64,000 nt of DNA from Xanthomonas rydalmerensis (GTDB lineage: Bacteria > Pseudomonadota > Gammaproteobacteria > Xanthomonadales > Xanthomonadaceae). This document shows, piece by piece, positions 37,030 to 44,949 of the stretch. Both the position numbers and the translations under genes were made by a program. The number at the start of each line of letters is the position of its first letter. Positions within the stretch are counted from its first letter, which is position 1. Location of the stretch: contig NZ_CP126170.1 of the NCBI RefSeq assembly GCF_033170385.1, positions 2,876,001 to 2,940,000 of the forward strand, given 5' to 3'. The notes under the pieces are model-generated. The model saw only the letters and a program-made list of their open reading frames with translations, had not been told where the DNA came from and did not search any database.

Positions 37030-37656
37030 TCAGGAGTTCTTCAGTACGATCTGGTAGACCACCACGCCGGCCTCGCGGCAGCGGTCGATGGCCTTCTCCA
37101 GGATTTCGAAGAACTCCTTGAGCAGGAACATCTGCAGGTTGTCCAGGCGCCCGGAGTAGATGTCGCGGTACAGCTCCAGCATCAGCCGGTCGGCCTCGTT
37201 CTCCAGCGAGCGCAGCTTGTCGTTGAGCGCGCTCATCCGGTCAAGATTCATGTTGCGCAGGTCGTGGACCATGTCCACCACCACCGCCGCGGCCTGCTCC
37301 AGCATCGCCGCACGCGGTGCGAAGTCGATGTGCTCCAGGTGCTGGATCGCCAGCGAGTAGCGATCGGCGAACTTCTCCACCTGCTTGGGAATCTTGTACA
37401 GCGCCGAGCCCAGCGCCTCGATGTCCTCGCGCTCGATCGGGGTCATGAAGCTGTCCACCAGCGCCTGGCCGATCTTGTCGGAGGCCGCACGCTCGCGCAG
37501 GCGCGCCAGCTTGAAGCCGTCCAGCGCCGGCTGCCGGTCGGACTCGCGCATCATCGCGTGCAGGGCCTTGGTGCTGTCGTAGGCGGCCTGCGCCGCCTCG
37601 TCGAGCAGGGTGTAGAACTGCTTGCCGGAACCGAAGATGGTCTGCAACGAAAACAT
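37030..37656 (-). CDS. DUF47 (PhoU-like) accessory protein of phosphate transport
   Basis: The product is 208 residues of mostly helix: MFSLQTIFGSGKQFYTLLDEA, MTPIEREDIEALGSALYKIPKQ and LNDKLRSLENEADRLMLELY. These are typical of the DUF47/PhoU-like family that accompanies Pit transporters and probably regulates them. It precedes pit on the same strand. The ATG at 37654-37656 gives the usual length; the same frame extends upstream without similarity. Confidence 0.93.
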   Translation of the reverse strand: MFSLQTIFGSGKQFYTLLDEAAQAAYDSTKALHAMMRESDRQPALDGFKLARLRERAASDKIGQALVDSFMTPIEREDIEALGSALYKIPKQVEKFADRYSLAIQHLEHIDFAPRAAMLEQAAAVVVDMVHDLRNMNLDRMSALNDKLRSLENEADRLMLELYRDIYSGRLDNLQMFLLKEFFEILEKAIDRCREAGVVVYQIVLKNS

Positions 37657-37810
37657 GCAACGCGCTTCCCGCCGTCGCGGGAAGGACGGCACTGGGGCGG
37701 AATTATGACTGTTTGCTGACACCTGCGGGTAGTCGCGGCCGGTTACAGGGGCTGCGGGCGTGGGCGCGGCGTGGAAGCGGCGCCCTGCGGGGTTTGTTAC
37801 CATCCCAGCC

Positions 37811-37827
37811 GCGCCCTTCGTGGGCGC
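37811..37827 (+). other. Hairpin in the leader of the CBS-domain gene
   Basis: GCGCCC (37811-37816), loop TTCGT, GGGCGC (37822-37827). It lies about 90 bases upstream of the downstream start codon. It matches no riboswitch class that I recognise. Confidence 0.35.
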
Positions 37828-37890
37828 ACCCTATGGACGACCACCCTAGCCCCCCTCCCCCGCGCCGCAACGGCGCCCATGTCCCCGCTT

Positions 37891-37906
37891 TCCTTGGCGC
37901 CAAGGA
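37891..37906 (+). promoter_or_regulatory. Hairpin masking the ribosome-binding site of the CBS-domain gene
   Basis: TCCTTGGCGCCAAGGA is a perfect 16-base palindrome, which as RNA gives a six-base-pair stem with a GCGC loop. It includes AAGGA of the AAGGAG ribosome-binding sequence for the start at 37915. Folding would restrict translation. The effect is inferred. Confidence 0.5.
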
Positions 37907-37914
37907 GCGCGCGC

Positions 37915-39258
37915 ATGCTTGAACTATTGATCGTGGCAGCCCTGGTGCTGCTGAACGGTTTCTTCGCGATGTCCGAGATGTCGCTGATGACCTCGCGCAA
38001 GAGCCGGCTGAAGCAGATGGCCCAGTCCAGCACGCGTGCGGCCAAGGCGCTGGCGCTGGCCGAGAACCCCGAGCACTTCCTGTCCACCGTGCAGATCGGC
38101 ATCACCGCGATCGGCATCCTGACCGGTGTGTTCGGCGGCGAGGCCATCGGCGTGGCGATCGCGACCAAGTTGCAGGCGCTGTTCCCGGCGCTGGCAGCCA
38201 ACTTCACCCTGTTCGGCGATCCGCAGCCCTGGTCGGCGCTGATCGGCAAGACCCTGGCGATCGTGCTGATCACCTTCATGACGCTGATCTTCGGCGAACT
38301 GGTACCAAAACGCCTGGCGCTGACCCGTTCGGAAACCATCGCCAGCTTCGTCGCGGTGCCGATGGGCTGGCTGGCCTGGATCGCCGCGCCGTTCGTGTGG
38401 GTGCTGTCGCGCTCGACCCGGCTGGTGCTGCGCCTGTTCGGCCTGGGCAAGGAGCAATCGGCCTCGGTGACCGAAGAGGAGATCCGCATGATGGTGGCCG
38501 AGAGCCACGAGGCCGGCGTGATCGACGCGCACGAGCGCGACATGATGAACCGGGTCATGCGCCTGGGCGACCGTACCGCCGACAGCCTGATGACCCCGCG
38601 CAACCGCATCGCCTGGCTCGACGCCAACGCCGAGCCGCAGCGCAACTTCCAGACCATGCGCGAGCACGAGTTCTCGCGCTACCCGGTGTACCGCGGCAGC
38701 GACCAGGACATCGCCGGCGTGCTGGAGGTGAAATCCCTGGTCACGCGCATGGACGGCGACGCCACCCAGCTGTTCCAGAGCCTGCGCGACACCTTGTTCG
38801 TGTCCGAATCCACCCACGCGATGAAGCTGCTGGAGATCTTCCGCGAGGAGCAGCAGTCGATGGCGCTAGTGGTGGACGAATACGGCGAGATCCAGGGCCT
38901 GGTGACGATCAGCGACCTGATGGGCGCGGTGGTCGGCCGCCTGCAGTCGGCCGACAACGCCGACGAGGACGCGCTGGTGGTGACCCGCGCCGACGGCTCG
39001 CTGCTGATCGACGGCTCGCTGGCCATCGAGGACCTGCGCGAACTGCTAGGCGGCGCCGAACTGCCCAGCGCCGAGGAAGGCGACTACAACACCCTGGCCG
39101 GCCTGTGCATCTACTACTTCGGGCGCATCCCGCACGCCGGCGAGTTCTTCGACTGGGCCGGCTGGCGCATCGAGATCGTCGACCTGGACGGCGCGCGCGT
39201 GGACAAGCTGCTGCTGCGCAAGCTGCAGGACGAGAACAGCGATGACATCACCGGGTGA
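37915..39258 (+). CDS. HlyC/CorC (HCC) family membrane protein with CBS domains
   Basis: The product is 447 residues. The DUF21/CNNM membrane domain (LELLIVAALVLLNGFFAMSE, FLSTVQIGITAIGILTGVFGG, FGELVPKRLAL) is followed by a CBS pair (ADSLMTPRNRIAWLD, EFSRYPVYRGSDQDIAGV, and VVDEYGEIQGLVTISDLMGAVVG) and a C-terminal CorC_HlyC transporter-associated domain (LVVTRADGSLLIDGSLAIEDL). The family is linked to magnesium or other cation efflux; hemolysin naming is historical. AAGGAG precedes the ATG. It overlaps the next gene by 17 bases. Confidence 0.93.
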   Translation: MLELLIVAALVLLNGFFAMSEMSLMTSRKSRLKQMAQSSTRAAKALALAENPEHFLSTVQIGITAIGILTGVFGGEAIGVAIATKLQALFPALAANFTLFGDPQPWSALIGKTLAIVLITFMTLIFGELVPKRLALTRSETIASFVAVPMGWLAWIAAPFVWVLSRSTRLVLRLFGLGKEQSASVTEEEIRMMVAESHEAGVIDAHERDMMNRVMRLGDRTADSLMTPRNRIAWLDANAEPQRNFQTMREHEFSRYPVYRGSDQDIAGVLEVKSLVTRMDGDATQLFQSLRDTLFVSESTHAMKLLEIFREEQQSMALVVDEYGEIQGLVTISDLMGAVVGRLQSADNADEDALVVTRADGSLLIDGSLAIEDLRELLGGAELPSAEEGDYNTLAGLCIYYFGRIPHAGEFFDWAGWRIEIVDLDGARVDKLLLRKLQDENSDDITG

Positions 39259-39904
39259 CGTACCCGGTGGCGAGCCGCACGAGCGCGACCACGGCTACAG
39301 CGCCGAGGGCATCCGCACCCTGCTCGACACCTTCGTCCTCGGCGATCCCGAGGAGCACCTGCGGCTGCGGCTGATCCTCGCCGACCTGCAGCAGAGCGCG
39401 TTCGGCGTGTTCCTGTTCGTGGCGATCCTGCCGGCGTTCCTGCCGGTGCCGGGTCTGGCCGGCGGCATCAGCGGGCCGCTGGTGACGCTGATCGGCCTTC
39501 AGATGTTGATCGGGCTGCGCAAGCCGTGGCTGCCACGCTTCATCGGCGAGCGCGGGCCGCGCCGCCGCACCATGCAGCGCTTCGTGGGCCGCATCGCGCC
39601 GTGGCTGCGACGCCTGGACCGGCTGCTCAAGCCACGCCTGTCGGTGCTGGTCGACACGCTGCCGGCGCGCGCCTTCAGCGGGCTGTTGCTGATCGTGCTG
39701 GGAATCCTGCTGTCGCTGCCGATCCCGTTCACCAACTACGCCTTCGGCGCGATGCTGCTGCTGTTCGCGCTGGCGTTGCTGGAGCGCGACGGTGGGTTGA
39801 TGCTGCTTTCGTGGCTGGGCAGCATCGCCGTGGCGCTGAGTCTGGGATTGGCCTCGGACCAGATGGTCGACCTGGGCCGGGAGTGGATGCAGAAGCTGCG
39901 CTGA
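39242..39904 (+). CDS. ExoD-family membrane protein
   Basis: The product is 220 residues. After a hydrophilic N-terminus the family motif GIRTLLDTFVLGDPEEHLRLR appears, then hydrophobic segments (FGVFLFVAILPAFLPVPG, LLIVLGILLSLPIPFTNY, MLLLFALALLERDGGLML). ExoD proteins were first linked to exopolysaccharide synthesis and alkaline tolerance in rhizobia; the activity is unknown. It overlaps the upstream gene by 17 bases, so the pair is one operon. It converges with a small minus-strand gene. Confidence 0.87.
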   Translation: MTSPGDVPGGEPHERDHGYSAEGIRTLLDTFVLGDPEEHLRLRLILADLQQSAFGVFLFVAILPAFLPVPGLAGGISGPLVTLIGLQMLIGLRKPWLPRFIGERGPRRRTMQRFVGRIAPWLRRLDRLLKPRLSVLVDTLPARAFSGLLLIVLGILLSLPIPFTNYAFGAMLLLFALALLERDGGLMLLSWLGSIAVALSLGLASDQMVDLGREWMQKLR

Positions 39905-39941
39905 TCGCGCGACGGCAGCGGCGATGGTCCGCTTGCCTGCC

Positions 39942-40130
39942 TCACCTCACCAGCGACAGTTCTGCATCGCTGGCGAACACGTTGCGCATATGCGACGGAC
40001 GCGGCGATGTGGCCTGCGTCGTACGCTCGGTCGCGCGGCTGCGCGCGCGCTCCAGATACTTGCTCATCTGTTGCAAGGCTGCTTCCAGCCCGCACTCATG
40101 CACCGGCGCCTTCGGATGCTGTGCGTTCAT
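39942..40130 (-). CDS. Small protein of unknown function
   Basis: The product is 62 residues, starting MNAQHPKAPVHECGLEAALQ, with a likely amphipathic helix (GLEAALQQMSKYLERARSRA) and a Thr/Ser-rich stretch. AGGGGG lies six bases before the ATG at 40128-40130, a strong ribosome-binding sequence, which is the main support. No family is recognised. An FNR/CRP-type palindrome lies about 122 bases upstream. A longer frame (to 40184) has a poorer start context. Confidence 0.65.
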   Translation of the reverse strand: MNAQHPKAPVHECGLEAALQQMSKYLERARSRATERTTQATSPRPSHMRNVFASDAELSLVR

Positions 40131-40251
40131 TACTGCCCCCTGTTCTACGTCGTTGTCCGGCCATGTTTTCGGGCCGAGCGCCACGCTGATGCGCGACGTG
40201 GAGCGATGACATACCCGGGAAAATCAAGAGCTCGTGAAACCCGCACATGAT

Positions 40252-40265
40252 GTGATGCATATCAA
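40252..40265 (-). promoter_or_regulatory. FNR/CRP-type binding site candidate
   Basis: On the minus strand TTGATATGCATCAC matches the FNR consensus TTGAT-N4-ATCAA at nine of ten defined positions. It lies between the luciferase-like gene and the small gene, upstream of the latter. Which regulator binds cannot be decided from sequence. Confidence 0.45.
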
Positions 40266-40329
40266 TGCAAATCCAGCACTCCTCGCGAGAGTGCGTCTGC
40301 GCTCGTAGACACGCGCGCAGACGCGCGCA

Positions 40330-41328
40330 TCAGGCGGCCGCAGCGACCTGCGTCCATGCGTCCGCCGCCAATTGGAACGAGCGCAAGCGCGCGGCGTGAT
40401 CGTGGATGTTCGCGGTCAACAGCAACTCGTCCGGACGGTGCCGCGCGACGAAGTCGGACAGGCCCTGCGCGACCGTATCGGCATCGCCGAGCACGGTGCA
40501 GGCCAGCGCGCGTTCCACGCCCGCCTTCTCGTGCGGTGCCCAGAACGCCTCGATGTCGTCGATCGGCGGCGGAATCAATCCGGGGCGGCCGCGGCGCAGG
40601 TTGACGAAGCTCTGCTGCTGGGTGGTGAACAGGCGCCGCGCCTCGGCCGTGGACGCGGCGGCCACCACGTTCAAGGCCAGCACCGCATACGGTGCCTGCA
40701 GCCGCGCCGAGGCACGGAACTCGCGGCGATACACCGCCAGCGCCTCGTCCATCGCGTCCGGGGCGAAATGCGAGGCGAAGGCGAACGGCAGCCCCATCGC
40801 CGCGGCCAGGCGCGCGCTGAACAGGCTGGAGCCGAGCAGCCACACCGGCACCTCGATGCCGGCGCCCGGCACGGCACGCACCAGTTGCCCGTCCACCGCC
40901 GGCTCGAAGTAGCGCAGCAGTTCGGCCACGTCATGCGGGAACTGATCGGCGCTGTCGAAGTAACGGCGCAACGCGCGCGCGGTTGCCTGGTCGGTACCGG
41001 GCGCGCGGCCCAGGCCCAGGTCGATGCGGCCGGGATACAGCGAGGCCAGGGTGCCGAACTGTTCGGCCACCTGCAGCGGCGCGTGGTTGGGCAGCATGAT
41101 GCCGCCGGCGCCGACGCGGATGCGCTTGGTGCCGCCGGCCACATGTCCGATCAGCACCGCGGTGGCGGCGCTGGCGATGCCGGGCATGTTGTGATGCTCG
41201 GCCAGCCAGTACCGGTGGTAGCCCCAGCGTTCGGCGTGCTGGGCCAGGTCCAGCATGTTGGCGAAGGCGCCGGCGGTGTCGCTGCCTTCGCAGACCGGGG
41301 CCAGGTCGAGGATGGAGATCGGCATCAT
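40330..41328 (-). CDS. Luciferase-like flavin monooxygenase (LLM class)
   Basis: The product is 332 residues. It starts [20 protein letters not shown], with [20 protein letters not shown] (the family EHH motif), [25 protein letters not shown] and [14 protein letters not shown]. These place it in the bacterial luciferase-like MsnO8/YhbW group, FMNH2-dependent oxidoreductases of unknown substrate. No aldehyde-luminescence partners are nearby. It is monocistronic, bounded by the repeat array upstream. The second Met (41325) is an equal start candidate. Confidence 0.9.
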   Translation of the reverse strand: MMPISILDLAPVCEGSDTAGAFANMLDLAQHAERWGYHRYWLAEHHNMPGIASAATAVLIGHVAGGTKRIRVGAGGIMLPNHAPLQVAEQFGTLASLYPGRIDLGLGRAPGTDQATARALRRYFDSADQFPHDVAELLRYFEPAVDGQLVRAVPGAGIEVPVWLLGSSLFSARLAAAMGLPFAFASHFAPDAMDEALAVYRREFRASARLQAPYAVLALNVVAAASTAEARRLFTTQQQSFVNLRRGRPGLIPPPIDDIEAFWAPHEKAGVERALACTVLGDADTVAQGLSDFVARHRPDELLLTANIHDHAARLRSFQLAADAWTQVAAAA

Positions 41329-42198
41329 GGTGAGGCGGTTTCCTGCAGGCGATGTGATCGTAGTGGGGACGCCGGCCGCCGATTGCAGCGGTCGCGACCG
41401 GAACGCTGATTTGCGCTGGGTGTGGGTGTGTGGATGGGGAAGGATGCTTGGCTGGCGGCCGCACCCTCACCCCCAACCCCTCTCCCGAGGGGAGAGGGGC
41501 TTTGGCGTCTCCCTTCTCCCCTCGGGACCATGGCCCCCTTTTCGGGGGAAGGTGCCCCGCAGGGGCGGATGAGGGTATGGGCGAAGCCTCGCATCGCCAG
41601 ACCCGCTCGAGCGCTGCGCGCCCCGCACCCTCGCCCCAACCCCTCTCCCGGGGGGAGAGGGGCTTTGGCGTCTCCCTTCTCCCCTCGGGACCATGGCCCC
41701 CTTTTCGGGGGAAGGTGCCCCGCAGGGGCGGATGAGGGTATGGGCGAAGCCTCGCATCGCCAGACCCGCTCGAGCGCTGCGCGCCCCGCACCCTCACCCC
41801 ACCCCCTCTCCCGAGGGGAGAGGGGCTTTGGCTTCTCCCTTCTCCCCTCGGGAGAAGGTGCCCCGCAGGGGCGGATGAGGGTACGGGCGAAGCCTCGCAT
41901 CGCCAGACCCGCTCGAGCGCTGCGCGCGCCGTACCCTCACCCCAACCCCTCTCCCGGGGGGAGAGGGGCTTTGGCTCTTCCCTTCTCCCCTCGGGAGAAG
42001 GTGCCCCGCAGGGGCGGATGAGGGTACGGGCGAAGCCTCGCATTGTCAGATCCGCTCGGACGCTACGCGCTCCGCACCCTCACCCCAGTCCCTCTCCCGG
42101 CGGGAGAGGGGCGTTGGCTGCTTGCATTACCGCGCTACCACACGGGTTGCACGGCGCGCTGGCTACGCTGGCGACCCCGCCCTCGCCTGGTCGCTGCT
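41329..42198. other. 870-base intergenic region dominated by a repeat array
   Basis: Separates the divergently transcribed luciferase-like and SDR genes. It holds five copies of a palindromic unit (41461-42120). Open frames through it on both strands are products of the repeats: unit lengths 163-164 and 143 are not multiples of three. Promoters of the two flanking genes must lie at its ends. Confidence 0.75.
41461..42120. repeat. Tandem array of palindromic units (four full, one partial), CCCTCACCCC family
   Basis: Units begin GCACCCTC or GTACCCTC at 41461, 41625, 41788, 41931 and 42074. Each holds a palindrome CCCCTCTCCCG..GGGAGAGGGG, then CCTTCTCCCCTCGGGA and GAAGGTGCCCCGCAGGGGC, and a non-palindromic tail GGGCGAAGCCTCGCATCGCC. 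The first two units (164 and 163 bases) carry a 20-base insertion CCATGGCCCCCTTTTCGGGG absent from units 3 and 4 (143 bases each). There are no unique spacers, so it is not a CRISPR array. Confidence 0.92.
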
Positions 42199-43005
42199 AT
42201 GTCGCTGATTCCGCCGCCCGCCCCTGTCCCCGCTTTGCCCTTGCGCGACCGTGTGGTGCTGGTCACCGGCGGCGCCCAGGGCATCGGCCGCGGCGTGGTG
42301 CAGGCAGTGCTGGGCGCTGGCGGCAAGGTCGTGTTCGGCGATCTCGACGCCGATGCCGGGCGCGCCTGTGTGGCCGAACTGGATGCCGGCGAACGCCTGC
42401 TGTTCCGCCGCGTCGACGTGGCCGCCGAAGCCAGCGTGCGCCGCTTCATCGATGCCGCGTTGGCCCGGTTCGGTCGCATCGACGGGCTGGTCAACAATGC
42501 CGGCATCGCCGATCCGCACACCGGACCGCTGGAGCGGCTGTCGCTGCGCGACTGGAACCGGCGGCTCGGGGCGAGCCTGGGCGGCGCGTTCCTGTGCAGC
42601 AAGCATGCCCTGCCGGCGCTGCGCGACAGCCCCGGCGGCGGCGCCATCGTCAACATCGCCTCCACCCGCGCGCAGCAGTCCGAACCGGACACCGAGGCCT
42701 ACGCCGCGTCCAAGGGCGGACTGGTGGCCTTCACCCACGCACTGGCGATCAGCGCCGGGCCGGCAGTACGGGTCAACTGCATCAGCCCCGGCTGGATCGC
42801 CACCGACGCCTGGCGCAAGCCGAACGCGCGACGCACGCCCAAACTGTCGCGGCAGGATCATGCGCAACACCCGGCCGGGCGGGTCGGCACGCCGCCGGAC
42901 ATCGGCGCGCTGGCGGTCTATCTGCTGTCGGCACAGGCCGGCTTCATCACCGGCCAGGAGTTCGTGGTCGATGGTGGGATGATGCGGAAGATGCAGTACG
43001 CCTGA
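42199..43005 (+). CDS. Short-chain dehydrogenase/reductase (SDR)
   Basis: The product is 268 residues. The NAD(P)-binding motif TGGAQGIG is at residues 23-30; DLDADAGRAC suggests NAD preference through an acidic residue after beta 2. NNAG, the catalytic Ser (VNIASTRAQ) and YxxxK (YAASKGG) are present. VDGGMM near the end is the usual SDR terminus. The substrate is unknown. The start MSLIPPPAPVPALP is chosen at the first ATG after the repeat array; a frame open into the array is spurious. It converges with trhO. Confidence 0.92.
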   Translation: MSLIPPPAPVPALPLRDRVVLVTGGAQGIGRGVVQAVLGAGGKVVFGDLDADAGRACVAELDAGERLLFRRVDVAAEASVRRFIDAALARFGRIDGLVNNAGIADPHTGPLERLSLRDWNRRLGASLGGAFLCSKHALPALRDSPGGGAIVNIASTRAQQSEPDTEAYAASKGGLVAFTHALAISAGPAVRVNCISPGWIATDAWRKPNARRTPKLSRQDHAQHPAGRVGTPPDIGALAVYLLSAQAGFITGQEFVVDGGMMRKMQYA

Positions 43006-43037
43006 CGGCGTGGGGATTGGGGAGTCGCTAAAGCGCT

Positions 43038-43204
43038 GGGATTGGGGAGTCGGGATTGGGGATTCGCTGGAGCGGATTCCTTTGAAGCTCCGAGGGGACG
43101 CGGCGGCATGCAGCGAGCCGAAACCCAACGCGCAGAGCGCGAGTGTTCGGGCGGTCGCGGGGCAGCCCGCCTTTGCCAATCCCCAATCCCGACTCCCCAA
43201 TCCC
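43038..43204. repeat. Long inverted repeat of family 3 between convergent genes
   Basis: A perfect 27-base arm at 43038-43064 (starting GGGATTGGGGAGTCGGGATT) is repeated in inverted orientation at 43178-43204, around 113 bases. A further partial copy lies at 43013-43026. It fills the space between the SDR gene and trhO. Confidence 0.9.
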
Positions 43205-43211
43205 GCGGCAA

Positions 43212-43949
43212 TCAGCCGCCCACCAGCGGCCGCAACTGCGGATCCAGCGCCACGCGCTCGTCGAAGACGAAGCAGCGGCCGTCATAGCCTTCGCCGCCCA
43301 CCTCCTCGAAGTAGCCGAGGATGCCGCCGTCCAGTTGCAGCACGTTGTCCATGCCATCGGCGCGCATCCACAGCGCTGCTTTTTCGCAGCGAATGCCGCC
43401 GGTGCAGAAGCTGACCACGGTGGCGTCGGCCAACGCCTCACGATGCGGGGCCAGCGCTTCCGGCAGGTCGGTGAACTTGACGATCGGCAAGGTCAGCGCA
43501 CCGGCGAAGGTGCCGTGGACCACTTCCTGCGTGTTGCGCGTGTCCAGCAGCACCACGCGCCGGCCGGCGTCGTCGTGACCCTGGCGCAGCCAGCGCTGCA
43601 GCGTGGCCGGCGCCACCGCCGGCGCGCGCGCCGCGTCCAGTGGCGAGGCGGCGGCGCGGCGGAAGCTGATGATCTCCGGCTTGACCTTGACCTTCAGCCG
43701 CGCGAACGGCTGCTGGGCGCTGGGGCTGGTCTTGATCCGCAGATCGGCGAAGCGCGGGTCGGCGCGCAGTTGCGCGTAAAAGGCGTCGATCGCCTCTGCC
43801 GCGCCGGCCAGGAACAGGTTGATGCCCTCGCCCGCCACCAGGATCGTGCCGCGCAGGTCGCCGTCCTGCGCCCAGGCGTGCAATTGCGCGGCGAGCGCGT
43901 CGGGGTCGGCAATGGCGACGAAGTGATAGGCAGCGGTGTTGGCGATCAT
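43212..43949 (-). CDS. trhO: tRNA uridine(34) hydroxylase TrhO (rhodanese domain)
   Basis: Oxygen-dependent hydroxylase that forms 5-hydroxyuridine at tRNA position 34. The product is 245 residues. An N-terminal acylphosphatase-like domain (LRGTILVAGEGINLFLAG) is followed by a rhodanese domain (VVLLDTRNTQEVVHGTFAGA) with the conserved cysteine loop FCTGGIRCEKAA. A C-terminal part ends DGRCFVFDERVALD. The start MIANTAAYHFVAI is typical. It converges with the SDR gene and lies close to the DUF6164 gene upstream. Confidence 0.93.
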   Translation of the reverse strand: MIANTAAYHFVAIADPDALAAQLHAWAQDGDLRGTILVAGEGINLFLAGAAEAIDAFYAQLRADPRFADLRIKTSPSAQQPFARLKVKVKPEIISFRRAAASPLDAARAPAVAPATLQRWLRQGHDDAGRRVVLLDTRNTQEVVHGTFAGALTLPIVKFTDLPEALAPHREALADATVVSFCTGGIRCEKAALWMRADGMDNVLQLDGGILGYFEEVGGEGYDGRCFVFDERVALDPQLRPLVGG

Positions 43950-44059
43950 CGGCGCATTTTAGGGCCTGCGACGCGCGACCGCTGCAGTGACAGCTCTGCC
44001 ACTGTTGCGCACCGGCGCGTCGGCGAAGCGTGCCGATGCGTTGCCCCGCAGCGCCGCCG

Positions 44060-44425
44060 CTAGCCGCGCAGCAGCAGGAACGGCAGCAGCACCAGCGAGG
44101 CGATCAACAGCATGCCCAACAGCGTCGCCAGCACGAACAGCGGGCGCTGCCGCAGCAGGCTGGCGAAGGTCTCCGCACTGCCATCGCGCAGCGCGGCGGC
44201 GCGCTCGGCGCGGACACGTTCGCCGCGTCGGGCCTGGTAGTCGGCCAGCAGCGCCTTGGCCCGCGGCTGCTCGGCGTCCTCGCGCAGCCAGATGCCGCCG
44301 GCGGAAATGCCGAAGGTACCGGCGCGGGTTTCGTAGTAGCCGATGCCGGCGTCGTCGAGCAGCGCGCAGACCTCGGCGCGTTCGTCGTCGGGCACGTGAC
44401 GCAGATTGAGCAGCAGTTTGGCCAT
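44060..44425 (-). CDS. DUF6164-like protein with C-terminal membrane segment
   Basis: The product is 121 residues. The N-terminal half looks like an RNA-recognition-like or signal-transducing alpha-beta fold (MAKLLLNLRHVPDDERAEVC, then YYETRAGTFGISAGGIWL). A membrane segment near the end is LFVLATLLGMLLIASLVLLPF. It resembles the xanthomonad proteins annotated DUF6164; function is unknown. The start MAKLLL was chosen over one three codons upstream. It diverges from the FKBP lipoprotein gene with 67 bases between. Confidence 0.8.
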   Translation of the reverse strand: MAKLLLNLRHVPDDERAEVCALLDDAGIGYYETRAGTFGISAGGIWLREDAEQPRAKALLADYQARRGERVRAERAAALRDGSAETFASLLRQRPLFVLATLLGMLLIASLVLLPFLLLRG

Positions 44426-44492
44426 GCGCCGCATGATAGCCGCTGCGGCGATGCGCTACCCTTGCACGCCCTGCCCGCCGTGGACGTCCCGC

Positions 44493-44936
44493 ATGCGCCG
44501 AATCCTGCTGCTGTTGAGCCTGTCGTTGCCGGCGTGGCTGCTGAGCGGCTGCACGCCGCCGGGTCCGCCGCCCGGTGGCAGCATCGCCGCCTTCCAGGCC
44601 ACCGACGAGCGCGTCGGCGACGGCGCCGAAGCGCGTCCCGGCAGCCGGGTCACCGTGCACTACACCGGCTGGCTGTACGACGAGCACGCCAAGGACAAGC
44701 GCGGCGAGAAATTCGATGCCTCCGCCGACCACGGCCAGCCCTTCAGCTTCGTGCTCGGCGCCGGCCAGGTGATCCGCGGCTGGGACGAGGGCGTGGCCGG
44801 CATGCGCGTGGGCGGCAAGCGCCTGCTGATGCTGCCGTCGGACTACGGCTACGGCGCCAACGGTGCCGGCGGGGTGATCCCGCCGGGCGCCTCGCTGGTG
44901 TTCGAAGTCGAACTGCTCGATGTCCAGCCACGTTGA
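44493..44936 (+). CDS. FKBP-type peptidyl-prolyl isomerase, lipoprotein
   Basis: The product is 147 residues. A lipoprotein signal (LLLLSLSLPAWLLSGC) indicates membrane anchorage in the periplasm. One FKBP domain follows: GSRVTVHYTGWLYDEHAKDK, FSFVLGAGQVIRGWDEGVAGMRVGGKR and PSDYGYGANGAGGVIPP, with the family's active-site aromatic and Asp residues. It catalyses prolyl isomerisation in envelope protein folding. It ends 13 bases before the BaiN-like gene. Confidence 0.93.
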   Translation: MRRILLLLSLSLPAWLLSGCTPPGPPPGGSIAAFQATDERVGDGAEARPGSRVTVHYTGWLYDEHAKDKRGEKFDASADHGQPFSFVLGAGQVIRGWDEGVAGMRVGGKRLLMLPSDYGYGANGAGGVIPPGASLVFEVELLDVQPR

Positions 44937-44949
44937 GCCGCCCCCGCGC

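Noticed and set aside
37657..37914. Leader considered as a yybP-ykoY (Mn2+) riboswitch
   Set aside because: The conserved GGGGAGUAG and CCCUACG-type loops are absent; only generic hairpins remain.
40252..40265. Site considered as a canonical Clp/CRP operator
   Set aside because: TGTGA-N6-TCACA requires a second half-site that is only partly present (TCAAT); the FNR-type reading fits better.
41422..42021. Open frames through the repeat array on both strands, suggesting a repeat protein
   Set aside because: Unit lengths (164, 163, 143, 143) are not multiples of three, the repeats are palindromic, and the products are Pro/Arg-rich without conserved structure.
41461..42120. Array considered as CRISPR
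   Set aside because: Units are 143-164 bases long and directly adjacent with no unique spacers; no cas genes are nearby.
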